Assembly (NCBI RefSeq): GCF_900104555.1
Contig: NZ_FNJU01000015.1
Coordinates: forward strand, 11,231 to 75,230
Reading direction: 5' to 3'
DNA: 64,000 bases
Source of the DNA: Litchfieldia salsa
GTDB lineage: Bacteria > Bacillota > Bacilli > Bacillales > Bacillaceae_L
Part shown: positions 26,123 to 35,790 of the stretch, piece after piece
Position numbering within the stretch: position 1 is the stretch's first letter
Layout of the letters: every line of letters begins with the position of its first letter
The notes under the pieces: generated by a model
Databases searched by the model: none
What the model was told of the DNA's origin: nothing
The model's input: the letters and a program-made list of their open reading frames with translations, nothing else
Translations under genes and position numbers: made by a program

Positions 26123-26941
26123 ATGAAAAATCTGTTTACAATAGGAGAAATGGCAAAACTGCATAATATGACCATGAAAACACTGAGATATTATGATGAG
26201 ATTGGATTGCTAGAGCCCATCCAAATTGATGAAAGTAATGGGTATAGATACTATTCAACCGAACAGTTTGAACAACTAAATACAATTCAGTATTTAAAGA
26301 AATTAGGGTTTTCTTTGAAGGAAATCAAGGGCCACCTAGACCATAGGGATATTGATGGTTTCTTGGATTTATTAGAGAAACAAAAGAGATTAACAGAGCA
26401 AAAAATAAAGGAACTAGAACAAGTTAACCGGAGATTTCAAAATCGTATCAACGATATTAAATTAGCGAGAGAGAAAGTGGAATTAGGTGTAGTGAGAATA
26501 GTAGAAATGAGAGAAAGGACAGTAGTAAGATTAATGGGGAAAATAGGATCAGAACCAGAATTAGAGGTTTCATTAAGGCAACTGGAGAATTTGGCAAACA
26601 TGAATTCTTCCATTTTCATTGGTGGTGTCGGCCATACAGCAGAATTGAATGATATTATAAATAATAAGTTTGATAAATATAACTCTATTTTCATCATAAC
26701 TGAGGAAGAAGATATCCAAAGCACTTTAGTAACAACCTTCCGTAAAGGGACCTATGCTAGTATTTATTACAGGGGCTTACATAGTGACTCAGTTCAGTAT
26801 TATAAAATTCTACTTGATTATATCAAGGAAAACGATCTTCGAATAATAGGGGACTTCATCGAAAGGACCATCATTGACCATTACATATCAAAAAATAAAG
26901 AAGATTATCTTACAGAAATACAAATTCAAGTTTCCTATTGA
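26123..26941 (+). CDS. MerR-family regulator with GyrI-like effector domain (paralogue of 2196)
   Basis: 272 residues with MerR helix-turn-helix (FTIGEMAKLHNMTMKTLRYYDEIGLLEP), coiled-coil helix (75-120) and C-terminal GyrI-like domain (about 125-272). It is a close paralogue of the gene at 2196. Here an MFS pump follows immediately, the arrangement of bltR-blt in B. subtilis, so it probably activates that pump when a lipophilic compound binds. A hairpin terminator separates the two, so the pump has its own promoter. Confidence 0.9.
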   Translation: MKNLFTIGEMAKLHNMTMKTLRYYDEIGLLEPIQIDESNGYRYYSTEQFEQLNTIQYLKKLGFSLKEIKGHLDHRDIDGFLDLLEKQKRLTEQKIKELEQVNRRFQNRINDIKLAREKVELGVVRIVEMRERTVVRLMGKIGSEPELEVSLRQLENLANMNSSIFIGGVGHTAELNDIINNKFDKYNSIFIITEEEDIQSTLVTTFRKGTYASIYYRGLHSDSVQYYKILLDYIKENDLRIIGDFIERTIIDHYISKNKEDYLTEIQIQVSY

Positions 26942-26970
26942 CCTTCCCCTTAGGGGAAGGTTTATTATTT
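26941..26970 (+). terminator. terminator after second merR gene
   Basis: ACCTTCCC (26941-26948) pairs with GGGAAGGT (26954-26961), followed by a T-rich tail. Confidence 0.75.
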
Positions 26971-27043
26971 GTATTGCTATTTGAAAACGACTTCCTATAT
27001 GTAATTTTTCGAATAAATCATTTTACTAAAAGGAGAGAAAAAA

Positions 27044-28249
27044 ATGACTACTATAAATAATAAGATTTGGTCACTTTCATTTATTTTCGTATTGATCTCG
27101 AATGCGTTAGTTTTTATGATTTTTGAAATGCTATTACCGACCCTTCCCTTATTTGTCACAGCTCTAGGAGGAGGAGCAAGCCAAGTCGGTTTAGTAACAG
27201 GGATTTTTATGTTATCAGCCATTTTAATCCGGCCATTTGCGGGGATTCTTGCAACTAAGTTTGATAAGAAAATACTTTTAATATTAGGAATTATCATTAT
27301 TGCTCTATCTACAGGTGCCTATTATCTCTCTAGTAGCATATCAACGTTATTACTTGTTCGTTTGATTCATGGAGCTGGATTCGGTTTAGCAACAACGTAC
27401 TTTGCCACACTTGCTGCTGAAATCATTCCTAAAGATCGTAGGGGGGAGGGGATTGGCTATTTTGGTGTTGGAGAAACAGTAGCTATCTCTGTAGGTCCAA
27501 TGATTGGAATTATGACACTAGAATTATATGACTTTCAACGATTATTCTTTGGAGGAATGGCTGTTCTTTTCTTAGCTGATATCATGGCCATTTTTATCAA
27601 AAGAGCACCTAAAGGAAAAGAGATAGATAAACAAGTAAGTGGGAAATTTAAACTATTGGAGAAACGAGTTTTGTTTCCTGCTTTGCTTATCTTCTTAATT
27701 GGAATTTCGGCAGGAGGAATTATGTCTTTCTTTGCTTTGTATGCGATAGAGAGGGAATTTACACAAGTAGGACTTTTTTTCTTAGTAATTGCAGCAGCAA
27801 GCTTTCTCATTCGTTTACTATCGGGAAAGTTGTTTGATGTATACGGGCCATCAATTATTCTAATTCCAGGCTCCATTTTGTCGATTATCGGATTTATTAT
27901 CTTGTATGTAGCAGCCAGTGATATCATGTTTTTAATCGCAGCTCTTTTTTATGGATTTGGATTTGGTGCGATTTTCCCAGCCATTCAGACATGGTGCATG
28001 AATTTAGTAGGGGAACATGAACATGAGGATGCAATGGCAACATTCTTCAACTTTTTTGACTTAGGTATTGGAGGAGGCTCCTTTATCCTTGGTCTATTTG
28101 CCACAGTGGCATCATATCAAGCAGTATACCTAGTCGCATCAATTGTGTATGGTGTGGTTCTAGTTATCTATGTTGTTTACTTTGTTGGGAAAGGGAAGTT
28201 TAATAAACATTACGGCAAAAGTATCCAAGGGGATAATCAAGCAATCTAG
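27044..28249 (+). CDS. MFS drug-efflux-type transporter
   Basis: 401 residues with twelve predicted helices. The motif-A-like loop GILATKFDKK lies between helices 2 and 3, and the helix 5 block has GYFGVGETVAISVGPMIG, typical of proton-coupled drug antiporters. An AAGGAGAG precedes the ATG. Its neighbour is a ligand-responsive MerR regulator. The substrate is unknown. Confidence 0.85.
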   Translation: MTTINNKIWSLSFIFVLISNALVFMIFEMLLPTLPLFVTALGGGASQVGLVTGIFMLSAILIRPFAGILATKFDKKILLILGIIIIALSTGAYYLSSSISTLLLVRLIHGAGFGLATTYFATLAAEIIPKDRRGEGIGYFGVGETVAISVGPMIGIMTLELYDFQRLFFGGMAVLFLADIMAIFIKRAPKGKEIDKQVSGKFKLLEKRVLFPALLIFLIGISAGGIMSFFALYAIEREFTQVGLFFLVIAAASFLIRLLSGKLFDVYGPSIILIPGSILSIIGFIILYVAASDIMFLIAALFYGFGFGAIFPAIQTWCMNLVGEHEHEDAMATFFNFFDLGIGGGSFILGLFATVASYQAVYLVASIVYGVVLVIYVVYFVGKGKFNKHYGKSIQGDNQAI

Positions 28250-28290
28250 AACAAAAGTTAGTTTTGGTATGGAACCACTAAAGTAAAAAA

Positions 28291-28316
28291 TAGGTTAGCA
28301 ATGCTTTGCTAGCCTA
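28291..28316. terminator. convergent terminator
   Basis: TAGGTTAGCA pairs with TGCTAGCCTA (one G-U). On the minus strand it is followed by a T run, so it serves mainly the XRE-cupin gene and separates it from the MFS gene. Confidence 0.75.
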
Positions 28317-28349
28317 TCCTCCTTTATGCGTATGTATAGCCACCGTACC

Positions 28350-28895
28350 TTATAGTAGATCTTCTAATTTTGTATCTGAATAAATGGCGATCAGAATGAC
28401 AGATTTTGTATCTCCAATATTTTTTATGATATGTGGAACACTTGCATTCCAGCTAAAAGAATCACCTTCTTCTGCGATGATAGAGTCTTCACCTTGTTCA
28501 GCTAAAACTTTTCCTTCTAGTACTAGATGACATTCTTCTCCTTCGTGTGCATGAGGTTCATCTTCTCCGATCGCAAATCCAGGAGGCGATTCAACAATCA
28601 TCATTCGTAATGGACCTTTTGAGGTTATATGCTCAATTTTTAAATTTTTTAACGATGAGGTTCTTCTAGCATCTTTTCGAACGACTTGCATGTGCTGTTT
28701 TTTGTCTAATAGTAGGTAGGGTAGTGGCACCTTCAGAAATTCTGCTATGGTATTTAATGTGTTAATGGAAGGTGACGTATTATTATTTTCAACATTACTT
28801 ATAAAGCCTTTTGATAGCCCTGTACCTTCACACATTTGTGCAATCGTAATTTTTCTTTTATTTCTAATTGAACGAATTTTGGTTCCTATATCCAA
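28350..28895 (-). CDS. XRE-family regulator with cupin domain
   Basis: About 181 residues: N-terminal Cro/C1-type helix-turn-helix (IRSIRNKRKITIAQMCEGTGLSKGFISNVEN) and a C-terminal cupin (EPHAHEGEECHLVLEG, then SVPHIIKNIGD) that carries metal-binding histidines. Such proteins (PuuR/SinR-like) regulate amine or amino acid genes. TTG at 28895 is favoured, with AGAGGTG 6 bp before it; a GTG nine bases upstream is possible. It is divergent from the catDE-like genes. Confidence 0.88.
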   Translation of the reverse strand: MDIGTKIRSIRNKRKITIAQMCEGTGLSKGFISNVENNNTSPSINTLNTIAEFLKVPLPYLLLDKKQHMQVVRKDARRTSSLKNLKIEHITSKGPLRMMIVESPPGFAIGEDEPHAHEGEECHLVLEGKVLAEQGEDSIIAEEGDSFSWNASVPHIIKNIGDTKSVILIAIYSDTKLEDLL

Positions 28896-29196
28896 CCTAT
28901 TCACCTCTATATGTTTTCTATTTACGAGACATATGATAATAGTAGCAAAATCATTGACAGTCTACAAGTCTCTTGTTACCATATAGGAAACCAATATTCT
29001 TATGAGGAAACACATTTTTTCTTGTTTGTCTTTATGTATTTTAATATGAATATTTTTTTCTTATTAGGTTATGATTTGCTTTCTGTCTAGATAAACCTGT
29101 CCGTATAAAACATGATAAGAAATAGGTAAGGGGAAAAAGTAGTTGTTATGAAGAAGGTATTGGTTTATAAAAAATATATTTTTAGGAGGAACTATA

Positions 29197-29589
29197 ATGA
29201 AAGATAAAAAAAATATTGGTGCACTATTACTACGAGTGGTATTAGGAGTTATCTTTATAGGACATGGTGCTGAGAAATTTCAAGGTGGAATTGGAAATAT
29301 TGCTGGATGGTTCGATAGCATTGGATTGCCTGGCTTTTTGGCTTATATTGTTGCAAGTATTGAATTGGTTGGTGGGATTGCGATTCTTTTAGGTTTTGCC
29401 ACTCGTATTATAGGAGGTCTGTTTGTCTTAGTGCTATTAGGGGCAATTGTGACAGTTCAATTAGCTGCAGGTTTTATTGGAGGTTACGCGTATGATCTTG
29501 CATTACTGGCAATATCTGCGTACTTCTTATTAAACGGAAGTCAGCTTTATTCTATAGATTATTATATTTCAAAAGCAAGAAGCAAATAA
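29197..29589 (+). CDS. catD: DoxX-family membrane protein (CatD-like)
   Basis: 130 residues with four membrane helices and the DoxX pattern (LLLRVVLGVIFIGHGAEKF, GGIAILLGFATR). Followed by a two-domain extradiol-dioxygenase-like gene, this reproduces B. subtilis catD-catE, an operon induced by catechol and thiol-reactive quinones. The role of CatD is not certain; a redox or quinone-detoxifying membrane complex is suggested for the family. TAGGAGGA precedes the ATG. Confidence 0.85.
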   Translation: MKDKKNIGALLLRVVLGVIFIGHGAEKFQGGIGNIAGWFDSIGLPGFLAYIVASIELVGGIAILLGFATRIIGGLFVLVLLGAIVTVQLAAGFIGGYAYDLALLAISAYFLLNGSQLYSIDYYISKARSK

Positions 29590-29723
29590 TAATTTCTATT
29601 AAAGGGGGGAGACCTATCGGGTTGTAAAAGATGAAAAATATGATGATCATATCGGTAATTATCATTTTTACTATTGTAGTAACACTATTTTTATTTCTAA
29701 AAAAGGAAGGGAGAGACGATGAT

Positions 29724-30590
29724 ATGAGTATGGAAACTTATACAGGAGTCATGGAACCTAGAATTGGATATTTGGAACTGCAAGTCTCTAACCTTGATCA
29801 ATCATTAACTTTTTATGAGGAATTAATAGGGTTTCAAGTATTAGAGCGAGATGAAAAAACGGCAAAGCTTACAACAGATGGTCTGGTTCCACAACTATTA
29901 CTGATAGAAGAAGAAACATATGTTGAAAGACCGCTTAGATCCACGGGTCTATATCACTTTGCGATCCTCGTTCCTACAAGAGAGGATTTAGCTTTATCCA
30001 CGAAACATTTAATAGAAAGTGGTTATCCTGTACAAGGAGCTGCGGATCATCAGTATAGTGAAGCGTTATACCTAGCAGATCCAGATAATAACGGAATTGA
30101 AATATATGTGGACAGAGATCCGAAACAGTGGATAAGAGATGACAATGGTGGGTATGTCGGAGCCACTGACCCATTAAATTTTGAGAGCTTATTCGCTGAA
30201 ATAAATGAAAATACTTGGACTGGTCTACCTAGCGCAACAAGAATAGGTCATATGCATTTACAGGTATCAGATATAGAGGAGTCCGAAATATTTTATGTAG
30301 AAATTCTTGGATTGAATATTGTGGCCAAGGAAAATCATATGCTTTTTGTATCAAAAGATGCCTATCACCATCACATTGGGATGAACATTTGGGCAGGAAA
30401 AGGGTTATCTGCACCTCCGAAGCATGCATTAGGATTAAAATACTTTACCCTTCATTTTACGGAAGAAGAGTATAAAAGTGCAAAGGCGAATCTTGATCAT
30501 TTAAACTACAACTATTTGGAGAACAGTCAAGAAATTACTGTTGAAGATCCAGCTGGTAATACTATTAAATTATTAATTAAAAGAGATTAG
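29724..30590 (+). CDS. catE: catechol-2,3-dioxygenase-like VOC protein (CatE-like)
   Basis: 288 residues with two vicinal-oxygen-chelate domains (RIGYLELQVSNLDQSLTFY and RIGHMHLQVSDIEESEIFY). GLYHFAILVPTR, ALYLADPDNNGIEIY and YHHHIGMNIW supply the expected metal-binding His and Glu. The match to B. subtilis CatE is end to end. ATG at 29724 is preferred: AAGGGAGAG lies 8 bp upstream and the length fits the family. However, the frame is open from ATG 29631 and that extension encodes a plausible membrane anchor (KNMMIISVIIIFTIVV), so an anchored long form is possible. Confidence 0.85.
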   Translation: MSMETYTGVMEPRIGYLELQVSNLDQSLTFYEELIGFQVLERDEKTAKLTTDGLVPQLLLIEEETYVERPLRSTGLYHFAILVPTREDLALSTKHLIESGYPVQGAADHQYSEALYLADPDNNGIEIYVDRDPKQWIRDDNGGYVGATDPLNFESLFAEINENTWTGLPSATRIGHMHLQVSDIEESEIFYVEILGLNIVAKENHMLFVSKDAYHHHIGMNIWAGKGLSAPPKHALGLKYFTLHFTEEEYKSAKANLDHLNYNYLENSQEITVEDPAGNTIKLLIKRD

Positions 30591-30646
30591 AACGGTTTTT
30601 GATACTTTCTTCATAAAGTAGTTTAAAAAAATAATAAGAAATAATG

Positions 30647-30688
30647 AAAGAGTCTAAATTATGCGTGCTGTATATTTTAGGCTCTTTT
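30647..30688 (+). terminator. catDE terminator
   Basis: AAAGAGTCTAAA pairs with TTTTAGGCTCTTTT with one mismatch, ending in T residues. Confidence 0.7.
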
Positions 30689-30866
30689 GTCACATTAGTG
30701 AAGAAAGAGAAACATTCTTCCTGTCGTTTTAAAAAAGCAAAAGTGTTGACAAAATGTCAATTTAGAGATAAATTTCAATATGTGGTGTTTGTCGCAGATA
30801 TGTTTAAATGAAAAAAGTTGTCACTTTTTAGTTAGGGTAGACAAAATATTTTAAAAGGATAAAACA

Positions 30867-32021
30867 ATGTTGGAAAGAGAAGAAATACGGATTGATTATA
30901 CATTGCTATTTATTTTGCTTTGTCTTTTTATGGTTAGCTTATTTGCCGTATATAGTGGTTCTGGTCAATATCAAACTGAAGATCCGTTCTATTTTGTAAA
31001 AAGACAAGCTATTTGGTACATAATTGGAATTGCTGTAATGGTAGCTGTAGCGAGCTTTGATTTCGAGTTGTTGGAAAAGTGGGCAACCCCACTTTATGCA
31101 ATCGGACTCGGTTTATTAATTCTTGTTCACTTTTTTGGAACTTTTAAAAATGGTTCTAAAAGATGGATTAATCTTGGAATGTTTGAGATTCAGCCATCCG
31201 AATTTATGAAAGTCTTTTTAATCCTTTTTGTCGCAGTTCTCTTGAATAAAATAGGAAAAAGACAGCTTTCAATGATGGAGAGTATTCCAATTACGATAAA
31301 GATTTGTGGTGTAACAGCCATCCCGTTTTATTTAATTCTAGTGCAACCAGATTTAGGCTCTGCCCTAGTGATTGCCTCGATAGCATTCACTTTAATAATA
31401 GTCTCAGGCATATCCTATAAAATAATAGCTTTGTTTTGTTCAGGTTTTTTAGGTCTCATTGCGTTTTTAATTTATTTTCATAATAACTATTTTGATCTTT
31501 TTATAAAATTGATCAAACCACACCAATTGGAAAGGGTTTATGGCTGGCTAAACCCTTATGATTATGCTTCAAGTTACGGTTATCAATTGATACAAGCAAT
31601 GATGGGAATCGGATCTGGTCAGTTAAATGGGGCAGGGTTTAATAATGGAAGACAAGTACAAAGTGGTAGAATACCAGAGGCGCATACTGACTTTATTTTC
31701 GCTGTGATTGGGGAAGAATTTGGATTCATTGGTTCTAGTATTTTAATAAGTTTATATTTTATATTAATATATCGAATGATTGTTATTGCTTTAAACACGC
31801 ATAACTTATTCGGAATCTATATTTGTTCAGGTGTCATTGGATTATTTGCCTTCCAAGTTTTTCAGAATATAGCGATGACAATCGGTTTAATGCCTGTGAC
31901 TGGTTTAGCGCTACCGCTCGTGAGTTATGGTGGCAGTGCTCTACTTACAAATATGATTGCTATTGGTTTACTGTTAAGTGTGAATATAAGATCAAAACGC
32001 TTTATGTTTAGTAACGAATGA
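30867..32021 (+). CDS. RodA/FtsW/SpoVE-family peptidoglycan glycosyltransferase
   Basis: 384 residues with about ten membrane helices and SEDS-family motifs: KNGSKRWINLGMFEIQPSE, QPDLGSALVIA, and the conserved Asp region IPEAHTDFIFAVIGEE, ending ALPLVSYGGSALLTNM. SEDS proteins polymerise lipid II together with a class B penicillin-binding protein. The motifs match RodA more than FtsW. There is no cognate PBP nearby, so it is a paralogue outside the main morphogenetic clusters. The end lies about 30 bp from the remains of a second SEDS gene. Confidence 0.9.
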   Translation: MLEREEIRIDYTLLFILLCLFMVSLFAVYSGSGQYQTEDPFYFVKRQAIWYIIGIAVMVAVASFDFELLEKWATPLYAIGLGLLILVHFFGTFKNGSKRWINLGMFEIQPSEFMKVFLILFVAVLLNKIGKRQLSMMESIPITIKICGVTAIPFYLILVQPDLGSALVIASIAFTLIIVSGISYKIIALFCSGFLGLIAFLIYFHNNYFDLFIKLIKPHQLERVYGWLNPYDYASSYGYQLIQAMMGIGSGQLNGAGFNNGRQVQSGRIPEAHTDFIFAVIGEEFGFIGSSILISLYFILIYRMIVIALNTHNLFGIYICSGVIGLFAFQVFQNIAMTIGLMPVTGLALPLVSYGGSALLTNMIAIGLLLSVNIRSKRFMFSNE

Positions 32022-32049
32022 AGCAGGGGTCGGGATTGAAAGGAATCAT

Positions 32050-32850
32050 TCCAAAAGTTGGATACAAATAGGGTCATTTGTTTTTCAACCTTCAGAAGCA
32101 GTAAAGCTAATCATGATCATGTACTTTGCCCATATTTATGCAAAAAAACAAACGTATATACACCAATTTAAAACAGGAGTTCTACCACCTCTACTTATTT
32201 TAGCGGTCGTCTTTTTATTAATTTTAAAACAACCAGATTTAGGTACAGCAATTTCGATCTTGTTACCTTGTGCATTTATCTTGGTATTTTCCGGTGCACG
32301 AGCCATTCATTTATGTTTATTAGGTAGTATCGCTGTCACGGGAATAAGTTATTTTGCCATAACCACACCATATCGATTCAAAAGGATAAGCTCCTTTATA
32401 AATCCATTTGCCGACCCTCTTGGTGATGGTTATCAACTCGTGAACTCATTCATCGCAATATCTTCTGGAGGGGTATGGGGTAAGGGGATAGGTAACAGTA
32501 CACAAAAATTAGGCTATCTTCCTGAAGCCCATACCGATTTTATTATGGCTATTATTTCAGAAGAACTAGGGATTTTAGGAATAATCCTCGTGTTCTTTAC
32601 ATATTTGTTTATCTTATTTCGTGGAATAAGAATTTCCTTAACTGGAAAAGACGATTTTGCCAGATTGCTAGTCATTGGTTTAACATTGCAAATCACTATG
32701 CAAGCGATTTTAAATTTAGGCGCTGTATCAGGGTTACTTCCTATTACTGGAATTACTCTTCCGTTTATTAGCTATGGAGGATCTTCCTTTGTTATAATGA
32801 TGATTTCCGCAGGGATCATTGTAAATGTCTCATCATCTACCAGTAAGTAA
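32050..32850 (+). pseudogene. 5'-truncated second RodA/FtsW-family gene
   Basis: From 32050 the frame reads SKSWIQIGSFVFQPSE, followed by QPDLGTAISIL, LPEAHTDFIMAIISEELG and TLPFISYGGSSF: the complete C-terminal two-thirds of a SEDS protein. The first roughly 100 residues are missing. ATG 32113 is the first internal start, giving 245 residues, with no good ribosome binding site. The protein is not a duplicate of the preceding gene: identity is moderate, so two distinct paralogues stood in tandem and a deletion joined them. Confidence 0.8.
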
Positions 32851-32974
32851 CCCATTGAAAGATTGGGGACATCGAGCTACTAACAACAAGAGTAACCTTA
32901 TAGAATCAGAACAGTTAACACCCCCAATACGAGATGCATAAGATAGTTTAATTTTGTAGAAGGGATTGATTAAA

Positions 32975-33520
32975 ATGTATTATTGCCCCCATATGTACCA
33001 ACACCAATATCAGAATTATAGTAATGCACCAATGTATAACTATGTAAGACAAACAGGTTATTCAAGTAATATTAATAATAATTATGCTTATCAAACTAGT
33101 TTCCTACATCCATCAAGACAAAATAACTTAAAGGATTTTGGACCAAATCCATTTGTGGTAAATATTAATGAAGTGACGAAGAAGAATGATACGTTTCGTA
33201 CGGCTTTGTGGACGGGCAACAACTTACAAGTCACATTGATGAGTATTAATGTTGGTGAAGACATAGGTTTAGAAAAACATCCTAACCTTGACCAGTTTTT
33301 ACGAATTGAACAAGGGAAAGGAATTGTACAAATGGGCAAGAATAAAGAAATTTTAAATTATGTGAGAGATGTTTATGATGACTTTTCCATACTAATACCT
33401 GCTGGAACATGGCACAACCTTACCAACACGGGTAATGTACCGTTAAAGCTTTACTCAATTTATGCTCCTCCACAACATCCCCGTGGCACTGTACATGTAA
33501 CAAAAAGTGACGCGCGTTAG
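32975..33520 (+). CDS. cupin-domain protein with Tyr/Asn-rich N-terminus
   Basis: 181 residues. The first ~50 are rich in Tyr, Asn, Gln and His (MYYCPHMYQHQYQNYSN...), as seen in spore-coat-associated proteins of Bacillus. The remainder is a cupin (TLMSINVGEDIGLEKHPNLDQFLRIEQGKGIVQMG, then LIPAGTWHNLTNTG) with metal-binding histidines. ATG 32975 follows GAAGGGA. A spore-surface role is inferred from composition only. A spoVR-type terminator lies downstream. Confidence 0.8.
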   Translation: MYYCPHMYQHQYQNYSNAPMYNYVRQTGYSSNINNNYAYQTSFLHPSRQNNLKDFGPNPFVVNINEVTKKNDTFRTALWTGNNLQVTLMSINVGEDIGLEKHPNLDQFLRIEQGKGIVQMGKNKEILNYVRDVYDDFSILIPAGTWHNLTNTGNVPLKLYSIYAPPQHPRGTVHVTKSDAR

Positions 33521-33557
33521 CAGCAGAAAGACCATTATAGATTAATCAAATTGAGAT

Positions 33558-33584
33558 GCTACTGAGGAATCAGTGGCTTTTTTT
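33558..33584 (+). terminator. spoVR-like dispersed terminator after cupin gene
   Basis: GCTACTGA (33558-33565) pairs with TCAGTGGC (33570-33577) around GGAA, followed by seven T residues. It is nearly the same hairpin as that at 1949. Confidence 0.8.
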
Positions 33585-33753
33585 CGGTTTTATTATTTAT
33601 GATTATCTAGTTTTAAATAGGCAAATTATTTAATTTCATCAATATGAATAATTTGTGTCATCTATATAAGAAACTGAGAAATACAAAGAAAATAAAAGAA
33701 ATTTACATATGTTATGCGCTTACATTCAGTTTTAATAATGCTGTATTTTGTGG

Positions 33754-33809
33754 TATGATGCACTTGTTTACAACGGTCCGACTTTCATGAGAGTTGAAAG
33801 TCATTTTTT
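33754..33809 (+). promoter_or_regulatory. leader of sulP gene with terminator-like hairpin
   Basis: TATGAT at 33754-33759, preceded by TGTGG, is a possible extended -10 box. GACTTTCA (33780-33787) then pairs with TGAAAGTC (33795-33802), followed by ATTTTTT. The hairpin lies between the putative promoter and the ribosome binding site, so it could act as an attenuator. No riboswitch class is recognisable. Confidence 0.4.
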
Positions 33810-33832
33810 AAAAAATAGGAAGAGGTGTTGTT

Positions 33833-35305
33833 TTGAACTTACAGACAATTAAATCGGAATGGTTTGGCAATATTAGAGGAGATGTCCTTGCGGGTATTGT
33901 GGTTGCGTTAGCCCTTATCCCTGAGGCAATTGCCTTTTCAATTATTGCTGGAGTAGATCCAATGGTAGGACTTTATGCGTCTTTTTGTATCGCTGTGGTT
34001 ATCGCATTTGTAGGTGGAAGACCTGCAATGATCTCAGGAGCAACAGGAGCAATGGCCCTATTAATGATCACATTGGTGGCTGATCATGGTTTACAGTATC
34101 TATTCGCAGCAACCATTCTAACAGGGATTATTCAAGTTGTATTTGGTGTGCTTAAATTAGCGCGATACATGAAGTTTATTCCACGTTCGGTAATGGTAGG
34201 ATTTGTCAATGCCCTTGCCATTCTTATCTTTACCTCGCAGCTTCAACATTTTGTTGGAGAATCATGGCAGATGTATGCAATGGTTGCAGGAGCTTTATCA
34301 ATTATTTATATTCTTCCACGATTTACAAAAGCGATCCCATCGCCGCTAGTTGCCATTATTGTGATTTCGCTTATCGCAATTTTCACAGGTAGTGGTGTGC
34401 GTACTGTAGGAGATATGGGGGAATTAACTCAAGCATTGCCATTATTCGCTATTCCAATGATTCCAGTAAACTTTGAAACTTTAGCGATCATTTTTCCTTA
34501 TTCACTAGCTTTAGCGATTGTTGGTTTATTAGAATCGCTTCTCACTGCACAAATTGTGGATGACATGACTGATACAGATAGTGATAAGAATAAGGAAAGT
34601 CGTGGGCAAGGAATTGCCAACATCGTGACAGGTTTCTTTGGCGGAATGGCTGGTTGTGCTATGATCGGGCAGGCAGTTATTAATGTAAAATCAGGTGCAA
34701 GAGGAAGACTCTCATCCCTTGTCGCTGGTGTATTCTTAATGTTTCTAATTCTAGTATTAGGTGGACTTGTCGTACAAATTCCAATGGCTGCCTTGGTCGG
34801 TGTGATGATTATGGTATCAATCGGAACATTTGACTGGTCGTCTTTAAAAGCTTTTACGAAGGTTCCTCTTACAGATTCTGTCGTTATGGTTGTAACCGTG
34901 GTGACCGTTGTTGTAACACATGACTTATCAAAAGGTGTTTTTGCAGGAGTTATCTTAAGTGCCATTTTCTTTGTGGCTAAGATATCAAAAGTACATGTAA
35001 GTAGTGTACTGGATCAACAAAGTTCGAAACGTGTGTACCAAATTCGAGGGCAAGTATTCTTTGCATCTGTAACTGATTTACTGAATAGCTTTGACCTTAA
35101 AGAAGAGATTGAAAAAGTGGAAATTGATTTTACTCAGGCACATGTATGGGATGACTCAGCAGTTGCTGCAATTGATAAGATTGTTATTAAATTTAGAGAA
35201 AATGACACAGATGTAAAAATTATAGGGCTTAATGAACCAAGTTCGTCTCTAGTAAAGAAACTTGCAATTCATGATAAGCCAGGAGCAAAACTTTCTGGCC
35301 ACTAA
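33833..35305 (+). CDS. SulP-family anion transporter with STAS domain (copy 1)
   Basis: 490 residues: N-terminal SulP membrane domain ([46 protein letters not shown]), about twelve helices, and a C-terminal STAS domain (about 395-480, with [21 protein letters not shown]). SulP proteins carry sulfate, bicarbonate or other anions, here with unknown specificity. TTG start with AAGAGGTG upstream. It is followed within 55 bp by a universal stress protein. A close paralogue with the same downstream partner is at 55271. Confidence 0.92.
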   Translation: MNLQTIKSEWFGNIRGDVLAGIVVALALIPEAIAFSIIAGVDPMVGLYASFCIAVVIAFVGGRPAMISGATGAMALLMITLVADHGLQYLFAATILTGIIQVVFGVLKLARYMKFIPRSVMVGFVNALAILIFTSQLQHFVGESWQMYAMVAGALSIIYILPRFTKAIPSPLVAIIVISLIAIFTGSGVRTVGDMGELTQALPLFAIPMIPVNFETLAIIFPYSLALAIVGLLESLLTAQIVDDMTDTDSDKNKESRGQGIANIVTGFFGGMAGCAMIGQAVINVKSGARGRLSSLVAGVFLMFLILVLGGLVVQIPMAALVGVMIMVSIGTFDWSSLKAFTKVPLTDSVVMVVTVVTVVVTHDLSKGVFAGVILSAIFFVAKISKVHVSSVLDQQSSKRVYQIRGQVFFASVTDLLNSFDLKEEIEKVEIDFTQAHVWDDSAVAAIDKIVIKFRENDTDVKIIGLNEPSSSLVKKLAIHDKPGAKLSGH

Positions 35306-35357
35306 AACTTGAGTCGGAGAAATCCGGCTCTTATTATATATATGAGGAGGAAAATAA

Positions 35358-35768
35358 ATGTTCAAGAAGATTTTATTAGCTTCAGATGGTTCGGAACATG
35401 CAATTAGAGCAGCGGAAAAAGCGGTATATTTGATTTCTGCAACAACAGACTCAACCATTGAAATTATTTATGTGATAGATGCAAGTACATCTAAAGCAGA
35501 TGTATTACACAGCACGAATCCAGAACTAAGTAGGAAGCAACGTTTGATAAAAACAGAAGAGATTATAAATCAGTCAAAAATTGAATATAAAGTGACAGTT
35601 CTCCATGGAGAAGCAGGACCAACGATTGTTGATTATGCAAATAAAAATGAGTTCGATCTTGTTGTAATAGGAAGTAGAGGACTAAATACTCTACAAGAAA
35701 TGGTACTTGGAAGTGTAAGTCATAAAGTAGCAAAAAGAGTAGAATGTCCGGTATTGATTGTTAAATAA
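35358..35768 (+). CDS. universal stress protein (UspA family), copy 1
   Basis: 136 residues with the UspA ATP-binding pattern: ILLASDGSEHAIRAAEKAV at the start, and VVIGSRGLNTLQEMVLGSVSHKVAKRVECPVLIV at the end (G2xG9xGS/T motif). It probably forms a unit with the preceding SulP transporter; the same pair recurs at 55271-57147 and a third USP stands alone at 62875. Regulation of the transporter by the USP is inferred only from the repeated pairing. Confidence 0.93.
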   Translation: MFKKILLASDGSEHAIRAAEKAVYLISATTDSTIEIIYVIDASTSKADVLHSTNPELSRKQRLIKTEEIINQSKIEYKVTVLHGEAGPTIVDYANKNEFDLVVIGSRGLNTLQEMVLGSVSHKVAKRVECPVLIVK

Positions 35769-35790
35769 ATCTTAAAGATGGAGAAAAACT

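Noticed and set aside
25891-26175. 94-codon minus-strand ORF ending NNQDPSTYEEF
   Set aside because: Its 5' part lies antisense to the MerR gene and its promoter, with no ribosome binding site. The last 30 codons look protein-like but I cannot support a gene.
34498-34965. 155-codon antisense ORF inside sulP copy 1
   Set aside because: A similar antisense ORF appears in the paralogue because codon use is shared; no independent signals.
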